Shown: positions 56,218 to 64,000 of the stretch, piece after piece
How positions within the stretch are numbered: position 1 is the stretch's first letter
Layout of the letters: every line of letters starts with the position of its first letter
Origin: Aureococcus anophagefferens
Taxonomy: Eukaryota > Sar > Pelagophyceae > Pelagomonadales > Pelagomonadaceae
Reading direction: 5' to 3'
NCBI RefSeq assembly: GCF_000186865.1
Contig: NW_008705563.1
Coordinates: 2,073,141 to 2,137,140, forward strand
Length of the DNA stretch: 64,000 bases
The notes under the pieces: generated by a model
Told to the model about the DNA's origin: nothing
Databases searched by the model: none
Seen by the model: the letters and a program-made list of their open reading frames with translations, nothing else
Program-made: the position numbers and the translations under genes

Positions 56218-56493
56218 GCCGGAGCCGGCGACGGCGCTCGACCTCGTCTTCGCCGACGCGGACCGCCTCGCCGCGCCGCTCCGGTCCCCGTCGCCGCTGC
56301 GGCTCGCGTCGCCGGGCTCCTGGACGACCTAACGTCACCGTGGGCCAGCGTGGGCCGCGCGCGGGCCTTTTACGGGGACGGGGCGGCGAGGGGCTCGGTG
56401 CGTCGGGCGCGGGCCGCGAGGGGAAGCGCTGGAGGGTTCATGCGGTGGGGTTCGTAGACAGGGGAGCTTGGGGGATGCGTCGTGGTCCGAGGC

Positions 56494-59400
56494 TCACGAC
56501 TGGGCCTGCGGGAGCGCGCGTCGAAGGCGCGAAACAAAAAAGACGCGGGTCCTCGCGCGCTCGGACCACCACGAGTGCTCGGGGTCGGCGACGACCTCCG
56601 GCGGCGGGTGGATGAGGCCGAGCGAGTAGAGCTTCTTGTTGCCGGCCGCGATGTTGCGCATGCGCGTGCGCTCGTACTCGGAGATCTCGGCGGGCGGCGC
56701 GGGGCCGCGGCGGCGCGCCCGCTTCTTCTTCTTCTTCTTGGCCGGCGCGGCGGCCGGCGGCGGCGCCTCGGCGGGCGCCTCGACGGGCGGCGCCGTCGGC
56801 GGCGCCTCGGCGGGCGCCTCGGCGGGCGCCTCGGGCGCGGCCGCGGGCTCCGCGGCGCCGTCGGCCGCGGGCGCCGCCTCGTCGCCCCGCTCCGCGGCGG
56901 CGGCGGCGGCGGCGGCGGCGGCCTGCGAGCGACGAGGGATCATCGGGTTTGAAAGGACACGGGGAAGAGGGCGCGCACCTTGCGCTTCTTCTTGCGCGAC
57001 TTGCGCTTGCGCTTCGGCGCGGCCGGCTCGGCGCGGCGCTCCGCGTCCTCCTCGGACTCGAAGAGCAGCGGCCGGGCGATCTCCTCGGGCCGCGAGTCGA
57101 ACATGGCCGCGGCCATCTCGACCTCCGACTCGTCGAAGAGCGAGAGGAACTCCGCGCGCTGCTTGTGCACCTGCTGGATCGCGGGGATCAGCGGCCGCTG
57201 GACGCGCGTCGCGTAGAGCACGAGGAGCCGCTCGCCGTTCTCCGTGACGTGGTAGATCGGCGGCGGCGGCGGCGTGACGAGCTCGCAGTTGGGCACGACG
57301 TAGAGCTTGGCGACGCGGCGCGGCTGGCCGGGCGGCGCGAGCGCCCGCGGCTCGAGGAGGCCGCACGGGTCGCGGTAGAAGTTCGCGACGGCGGCCGTGG
57401 ACGCGGCGGTCTGCGTGGGGCCGACGAGTCATAAACTCATGGCCAAAAGCGGGACGCGGCGTCGCGCCTGGGCCTCCTCGCGCTCGCGCGCGGCGCGGTC
57501 GCGGCGGCGCTCGATCATGCGCTCGAACGTGTTCGCGAGGCCCGCGCGCGCGACGCGCCGCGAGTGCGCGTCGATCGGCGGCCGGGAGCCGTCGGGCATG
57601 GGCTCGGGCGGCGCCAACGCCGCGGCCTGGTCGCGCAGGTAGGCCTCGTCCGCGGCCTCGACGTACGCCAAATCCTTGAGCTGGAGCGCGAAGTCGGCCT
57701 TGTAGCGCTCGAGGCCTGCGAGGGGCGACGGGTTTGGAAATGGCTTCGAAACCTCGACGCCGCGACGTGCCCGCGACGTGGAGCGGCGGCAGCGGCTTCT
57801 CGGCCTCGGCGCGCGCGACGTTGACCTCCTCGATGCGCGCGACGACGACCTCGGAGATGCGGTGCTTCTCCTGGATGGAGACCTACACGGGCGACGTCGC
57901 GGAGACGTCGATGGGAGACGCCGGAGCAGGAGGCCTTGACCGCGGCGATCTCTGCGAGGGGTCGCGCGCGTCGCGAACGCGTTTTCGCGAAACGAGACGC
58001 CGCGGTCGCGCCCGGGTCCATCGGGTCGTTGAGCCAGCGGAGCCGCTCGCCGACGATCTGGCCGATGACTGTCGTGCCGATGTTGAAGTGCGCCGCGGCC
58101 TAGAAGATGTCGCGGTCCGTCGCCGCGCGGGACTCCGGGGACGCGGCGGCGCGACCTCGACCTTGGAGTCGTAGAGGCCGAAGGTGATCGCGTCGTCGCG
58201 GTTGCCGCCGCCGCGCGCGCCCGGGATGGAGGCGAGCGCCTGGAACTTGCCCTCGGGGCAGCTGTAGGCGGTCTCGTGACCGCGGATGCCGTAGAAGCGT
58301 TCCTGCGAAGGGCGCGGGTCAGAACGAGAGATCCGCCGCCGAGCCACGTACCGGCATGAACTCGGAGAAGGCGTTCTCCAGCGACCGGAGCGCCTCCTAC
58401 GATTTGACAGTGTGACGACACAAGGACGCGGGGCGCGCTGGCGACGCGCGTAGGGGTGCCACGGGAAGTTGAAGACGGCGATGCCTACGCGCGAGACGGG
58501 TTTCGAACGTCGACGACGGGTCCGGACGCCGCGGCCGCGCCGCCGGCGATGCGGTTCTTGCGCTCGAGGCGCTCGCTGCGAGGGGCGGTGAGGGCGCGGG
58601 GCGGCGCGTGGACGCCGAGATCGCGCCGGTAGACGGCGACGGCCGTCGGGTGGCTCAGGACGTTGCCGCGGGTGTTGCCGCCTCCGCCGGAGCCGAAGGC
58701 CTCGAAGCGCGCTACGGGCCGCTGGGTCCGATGCGTCTCAAAAAATAATTTCGACGCGGGAACGCTGACGGTCCGCCGGGGCGCTCTTCTGCGCCAGGGT
58801 CTTCGTGCCCTCGTGGACCGTGAACTGGCACGTGCGCGCGCCGCGCGACTCCCGGTAGTCGACACCGTAGTACGCGGGGCACTGGTCGTCCTCGGCCCGC
58901 GGCAGGTGGTTCGCGATGCGCCGCTTCGCGTCGCGGATGACGCGGTAGCACATGCCTACGAGAAGAACACGGCCCTGGAGCGAGAGCCTCGTTCTCGCGC
59001 GGGCTCTCAAATACACGTTTCAGAAGAAGGACGCGGCCGTCCGACGCGCCCGCGCGCGGAGCGTCTCCATGTCGTTGACGTCGACCTACGAGCGGCGTCA
59101 CGATCCAGAAATGCGCGTCGTGGGCCGGGAGGCGCGGGCCGAAGTACCGCCGTGAGGTAGAGCGAGACCTACGCGAGACGACGCGTCGGTCCGAGCGCTC
59201 GAAACCGAGGACGCGGCTTCGCGTACGCGCGGGACCGTCGCCAGGGCCTTGAGCAGGTTCGGGAACTCCTCGGGCCGCGCGGCGCACTGGGCCCAGACGC
59301 AGCAGCCGAAGCACTAGAGCGCGCGGAACTTTCGCGCGGCCGAGGCGTCGAGTCGAAGGCGTCGAGTCTCTCGCGGACGCGCGTCTCGGACGAGACGGAC

Positions 59401-62400
59401 GCCAATCGCTCGAAACATCGGGCGCCGCCGCCGACGCGGCCCTTGAAGAGGCCGAGCTTGGAGCCGTAGGGGTAGCGCACGCCGCACTCCGGCTGCGCGT
59501 ACCTGGACGCGGGAAAGAGCCTTGGTCGCTCGAGCCCCAAAGTCGCGACGCGGACGGGGAACCGCATGCGCGGCCAGATCGTCGGCAGGTTCACGAGGCC
59601 GGGGTCGGGCACGCGCTGGAGCCGGTCCACGGGCAGCTCGTCGGCCGCCGCCGCGGCGACGTCGCGGCGCGCGAGCTCGTCGAACTCGAGGCGGAGCGGG
59701 TCCGTCTCCGCGAGGCCGCGGAAGCGCTCGATGAGGTAGTCCGTGCCGTTGGCGTTGCCCTTCTTGCAGTAGTCGAACTTGACCTTCTTGGCGCCGTCCG
59801 CGACGAGCGTGGCCTGCGACGACGAAAAGGGTCCGCGCGCGAAAGTTCGAAGTCGACAGACGCCGGGTCCTCGCGCGGCACGCGAGCTGCTCGGCCTTGT
59901 CGCAGCAGAACAGCTCCTCGGCGGACTTGGGCTTGCGCGGGACCTTGAGCGACGCCGCGGGCTCGCCGGCGCGGAGGCGGCGCACGAGGTCGCGGAGGAT
60001 CTCGATCGCGGTGTTCTTGACGGCCCGGCCCTTGCTCGGCACGCCCGCGCCGTCGAGCTCCGCGCCCAGCTCCTTCTTGCCCATGCCCTCCAGCGCCTTG
60101 AGCGGCGGCCCCGCCGGCGCCGAGACCTACGAAACGAACAATTCGAACAAAAAACGAGTGCAAACGACGGACGCGGGCGTCGCGCGTCCATGGCCGCGAC
60201 GGCCGGCGGCGCGGGCTCCGGCGCGACGACGGGCGCGACGGGCGGGACCGCCGTCACGACGACGGCGTCGACGGCCGTCTCGTCGTAGGGCGTGGGCACG
60301 AAGGTCTCGCCGCGGGCCTCGGCGGCCTTGCGCGCGATCGCGTTCGCGAACTTGCGGATGACGCCCGCGAGCGTCGGGCGCGCGAGCAGGGCCATGTCGA
60401 GCTGCGGAGGGGGCGACGATCGATCGATGATTTTGCAAACCCACAAACACACCTTGAAGAAGCACCAGAGCTCCATCTGGCGGTAGTTCGACAGCGCGAG
60501 CTGGTACTCGCCCTCGGCCTACGGAGACGACGCGGTCGCGTCGGCGCGCGTTCGCGGACGCGGGAGCGGACCTCGACGACGTTCTTGCGCGCCGTCTTGA
60601 GGGTCTCGCGGGAGGACTCGGCCCGGAGCCTGTCCGCGAGCTCGAGGAGGTAGAGCGTGTAGCAGCACTTCTTGAGCATGCGGTTCTTGACGTGCATGGC
60701 CTGGAGGTACTTGAGCTCGACGATGAGGTGGCCGTCGTCCAACCTGAGGCGTCCAAGGGCGCGTCGGGCGAGGCTCTCGACGCGTCGAACGAAGCTCTGG
60801 GGCGCGTCGAGAAGGACGCGGGGCCGCGCGACGTGATGCTGATCCAGCCCTCGATGCCGAGGTACGGGATGAAGACGCGGACGCGCGGCACGATCTCCTT
60901 CTCCGCGATGGGCGCGAGCGGGTCGATGAAGTGGAAGCCCAGCTCCTTGATCTGGACCTCGGCGCGGCCCGGGGCCGTGCCTGCGAGGGAAACCGATCTC
61001 GCGCGCGGAACGACGGCCGTCGCGGACGCGGGAACGCGCCGATGACCTCGCTCGTGACGACGAGGTCGACCGTGATCTTGATCGTCTTGTCCGGGTGGAC
61101 GTAGTAGGTCTGGCCCAGGAGCTGGCAGGCGAGCGAGTCCTCGTAGACGCCGACCGTGGAGCGGCGGACCTCCATGTCGACGCGCGTGAGCTCGAGGTTC
61201 GAGTCGAGCGCGATCGCGTCGATGGTCTGGACGACGACGTTGAAGCGCACGGACCAGGAGAGGCGGAAGTCGAGGTTCGGGAAGAGGCGCTGGAGGCGCC
61301 TGCGACGCGTAACGGACCACATCAACGGCGCTCGCGCGTACGACGGGCTCGCTTCGGGCGAGACGTCGTACTCGAGACGCGCGGAAAACACACGAAAAAG
61401 GACNNNNNNNNNNNNNNNNNNNNNNNNNNNNNNNNNNNNNNNNNNNNNNNNNNNNNNNNNNNNNNNNNNNNNNNNNNNNNNNNNNNNNNNNNNNNNNNNN
61501 NNNNNNNNNNNNNNNNNNNNNNNNNNNNNNNNNNNNNNNNNNNNNNNNNNNNNNNNNNNNNNNNNNNNNNNNNNNNNNNNNNNNNNNNNNNNNNNNNNNN
61601 NNNNNNNNNNNNNNNNNNNNNNNNNNNNNNNNNNNNNNNNNNNNNNNNNNNNNNNNNNNNNNNNNNNNNNNNNNNNNNNNNNNNNNNNNNNNNNNNNNNN
61701 NNNNNNNNNNNNNNNNNNNNNNNNNNNNNNNNNNNNNNNNNNNNNNNNNNNNNNNNNNNNNNNNNNNNNNNNNNNNNNNNNNNNNNNNNNNNNNNNNNNN
61801 NNNNNNNNNNNNNNNNNNNNNNNNNNNNNNNNNNNNNNNNNNNNNNNNNNNNNNNNNNNNNNNNNNNNNNNNNNNNNNNNNNNNNNNNNNNNNNNNNNNN
61901 NNNNNNNNNNNNNNNNNNNNNNNNNNNNNNNNNNNNNNNNNNNNNNNNNNNNNNNNNNNNNNNNNNNNNNNNNNNNNNNNNNNNNNNNNNNNNNNNNNNN
62001 NNNNNNNNNNNNNNNNNNNNNNNNNNNNNNNNNNNNNNNNNNNNNNNNNNNNNNNNNNNNNNNNNNNNNNNNNNNNNNNNNNNNNNNNNNNNNNNNNNNN
62101 NNNNNNNNNNNNNNNNNNNNNNNNNNNNNNNNNNNNNNNNNNNNNNNNNNNNNNNNNNNNNNNNNNNNNNNNNNNNNNNNNNNNNNNNNNNNNNNNNNNN
62201 NNNNNNNNNNNNNNNNNNNNNNNNNNNNNNNNNNNNNNNNNNNGACCGCCGCTTGAGCTTGCGCTTGGCCTTCGCGGCCTGCTCCTGCTCGTCGTCGTCG
62301 AGGTCCATCATCGACGGCCGGCCCGGCTCCCAGGCCTCGTCCTCGTCGTCCGCGTCGGCGTCGTCGACGACGCGCTTCTTGGACGCGGCGGCGCAGCGGC

Positions 62401-64000
62401 GCGGCGCCGGCGCCGGCGGCGCGGCCTCGAGGGGCTCCGCGGCCTCGGGCGACGTCGGCGCGGCGGCCGCCTCGCGCGGCGGCGACGACGACGCGTCCGC
62501 GAGCGCCGACGGCGACGGCGCCGCCGGCGGCGCCGGGGGCGACGAGGCGCGCGGCGGCGACGGCGCCGCGAGCAGGTCGTGCTCCGGCACGTCCGCGGCC
62601 GCGGCCGGGACGTCGTCGTCGTTCTCGGCCTCGGCCTCGGCCGCGGCGTTCGCGGCCTCCTTGGCGAGGCGCACGACCTGCTTCTCGCCGTACTCCGCGA
62701 CGCGCTCCTGGACGGCGGACCTATGAACGGCGCGGGTGAGGTGTCGTGAGGGGCGTTTCCAGGACGCGGAGCGCGCGCGTGAACGACTCGTCGTCGTCGA
62801 AGGCCTCGCCCTCGATGTTCAACGCCTAGAAGACGCGCGTCGAGGCCCGCGAGCGCGAGGCGCGCGCGAGGCGACGCACCATGGGGTAGAGGCCCGCGGA
62901 GTCGCTGAAGATCTTGAGCGCGCGGTCCATCGAGCAGCTGCGAGGCGCGACGTCTCGGGACCGCGGGCGGAGCGCGCGAGGACGCCGCGGTCGCGCTTGA
63001 AGAGCAGGTCGAAGCGCAGGTGGATCAGCGACGCCGAGCTGCCGACGTGCTCGAAGCCGAGGGTGAGCCAGGCCGGGGCGCCGGCCTCCGTCGCGAAGAG
63101 GAAGACGTCCTTCACGCCGAGCCGGCGGCAGAGCATGAGGACGAAGTCGAACTGGAGCCTGCGGGCGACGGGGTCGAGGTCATCGGGGATGGACCCGGAC
63201 GGGTCGCGGAAGCTCGAGCGGCCCGTGACGGGGGGCCCCGCGCGCGCGACGGCGATCGAAGTCGTTCGGAAGCGACGACGTCGACGCGCGACGCGCGCGT
63301 TCAAAGGACGCGGGGCGACGGGCCGGAGCAGGCCCTGCTTGCGCGCGCGCTTGAGCGTCGCCGCGGCGTCGATGAAGCACGTGACGACGTTCTCGTCCGA
63401 CTGCGCGGGGACGCGCGCGGGCTCGTCGCTTCCGCCGCTTCCGCGGCGCGCGGCACGCGGCGGGGGGCCCGGGGCGCGGGTCGCGCACCTCGAGCGAGTC
63501 GCGGCCCGTGCCCATCTTGCGCGGGAGCACGACGAACTGGATCAGCAACTGCGCGGGGCGAAGCCGCGGCCGTCGGCGCGCGACGGTTCCGTGGCGATTG
63601 CGCGCGCGCCGCGGCGCGCCGCGGACCGGTCCGGGATGACCGTCGCCGCGACGAGCTGGTGCGTCGCGGGGCCGCCCTCGTCGGCGATCTGCGACGTCCT
63701 GCGCGAGCGGGGGCTCGAGGGCGGCGACGCGACGCGTCGGGCGCGCGCGCGCGTCGTCGGTTCCGGGGACGCGTTCGCGGACGCCGCGCGACGGGCAGGT
63801 TGCCCCAGTGGAAGGACGCGACGCGCCGCGCGAGCCGCGACCTGCGGGGGATGGACGTGGCCCCGAAGCCGTCGGGGGGCGTCGCGGCGCCGCGCGCCGA
63901 CAGGTGCTTGCGCGACCGGCCCTCGTCCTCCGCGGACGCGTCGTCCTTCCACTCCGTGCCTGCGGGGGCGAAGGACGTGTCCGTGCAGTCGCTCGCGCGC
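56494..64000 (-). CDS. Large multi-exon gene of unknown function, 5' end off the window
   Basis: A series of short conserved-looking exons runs from the right edge to the TGA at 56494. Introns are mostly 45-120 nt. Exon peptides in order include FHWGNLPVA, LIQFVVLPRKMGTGRDSLE, FDFVLMLCRRLGVKDVFLF, DRALKIFSDSAGLYPM, then after the gap RLFPNLDFRLSWSVRFNVVV, YYVHPDKTIKITVDLVV, LGFHFIDPLAPIAEKEIVP, HLIVELKYLQAMHVKNRML, RGLAETDPLRLEFDELARR, MCYRVIRDAKRRIANHL, RFYGIRGHETAYSCPEG, AAHFNIGTTVIGQIVGERL, VQRPLIPAIQQVHKQRA and YERTRMRNIAAGNKKLYSLG. An apparent TGA near 57430 falls inside an intron, so I read one gene; two cannot be excluded. LFATEAGAPAWLTLGFEHV is weakly acetyltransferase-like. No family is assigned. 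Confidence 0.55.
58485..58544 (-). mobile_element. Candidate introner E (60 bp, GC-AG)
   Basis: On the coding strand gcatcgcc is duplicated (58552-58545 and 58484-58477), then ggcg precedes a GC, and the element ends cgcgtag. This is the same 8 + 4 geometry as the others, and frames join in phase (RIAG-GIAV). No terminal inverted repeat is evident. A GT donor 12 nt further in is an alternative. Confidence 0.5.
61404..62243. other. Assembly gap (840 N)
   Basis: N run inside the large unknown gene. The left flank encodes the RLFPNLDF part and the right flank a Lys/Arg- and Asp-rich segment (PSMMDLDDDEQEQAAKAKRK). Confidence 0.99.

Noticed and set aside
55465..56329. A plus-strand gene reading through the RBR exon (ALDLVFADADRL region)
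   Set aside because: The minus strand carries the complete IBR and RING2 cysteine pattern; the plus frame is its shadow, although the piece right of the introner is protein-like and worth a transcript check.
59155..59205. An introner at the VSLYLTA exon border of the large gene
   Set aside because: Upstream and downstream 8-mers (gtcccgcg and gtctcgct) match at only six positions and the donor offset is wrong.

Overview
The window is nuclear DNA of a very GC-rich eukaryote. Genes are packed tightly on both strands and many lack introns. The proteins are eukaryotic throughout: a DDX47-type helicase, a UEV ubiquitin-conjugating variant, an RBR ligase, F-box/SPRY, RUS, a multi-FKBP/TPR co-chaperone and a plastid fibrillin. 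Several begin with a signal peptide followed by a transit-like segment with an A-F-x-P motif, as heterokont algae use for complex plastids. Short transposon-like introns (introners) with terminal inverted repeats and target-site duplications occur repeatedly. Together this points to a pelagophyte close to Aureococcus, which is inference from content and not a database match. There are three N gaps: 417-622, 44741-44859 and 61404-62243.

Layout. 0-4 kb: a RING/cold-shock/vWA protein and DDX47. 4-9.7 kb: a giant multi-pass membrane protein carrying a p25-alpha-like segment and two introners. 9.7-16.8 kb: ENOSF1, a secreted M23 peptidase, a beta-helix surface protein, an MFS carrier and a TENA-family protein. 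16.9-25.7 kb: an MFS-HAD fusion, a UIM/GRAM-like protein, a tail-anchored catalytic-only MTHFR and RUS. 25.8-34.3 kb: an EF-hand/permuted-papain fusion, a sulfotransferase, fibrillin, a damaged aldo-keto reductase, a lumenal Tat-type protein, a plastid FAD oxidoreductase and a small plastid protein. 34.4-43.6 kb: F-box/SPRY, CutC, a disordered protein, an SPFH protein and a PH/LRR protein. 43.8-48.9 kb: an acidic repeat protein with seven six-cysteine modules. 48.9-56 kb: UBL/prolyl hydroxylase, secreted PHPT1, UEV, NYN-LOTUS, FKBP-TPR and RBR. 56.5-64 kb: one large, many-intron gene of unknown function.

The most striking signal is a set of introners in unrelated genes. Eight clear copies fall into family A (five copies), family B (two) and an A-related GC-AG copy C; two further introns (D and E) fit the same rule but lack clear inverted repeats. 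In all ten, an 8-bp target duplication flanks the element, the 5' splice site lies exactly 4 nt inside it and the 3' splice site is its last base. Each insertion therefore adds exactly 12 nt (four codons) to the mRNA, keeps the frame, and leaves a short tandem amino-acid duplication at the junction. Because the termini are inverted repeats, the element can be spliced in either orientation, and one copy (38338-38540) lies antisense to its gene.

The genes form no operon-like pathway. Plastid-directed proteins are fibrillin, the FAD oxidoreductase, the lumenal protein and the 33.6 kb protein. Ubiquitin-related proteins are UEV, RBR, F-box, RING and UIM. All exon structures were inferred by eye from reading frames and splice dinucleotides; none has been checked against transcripts.
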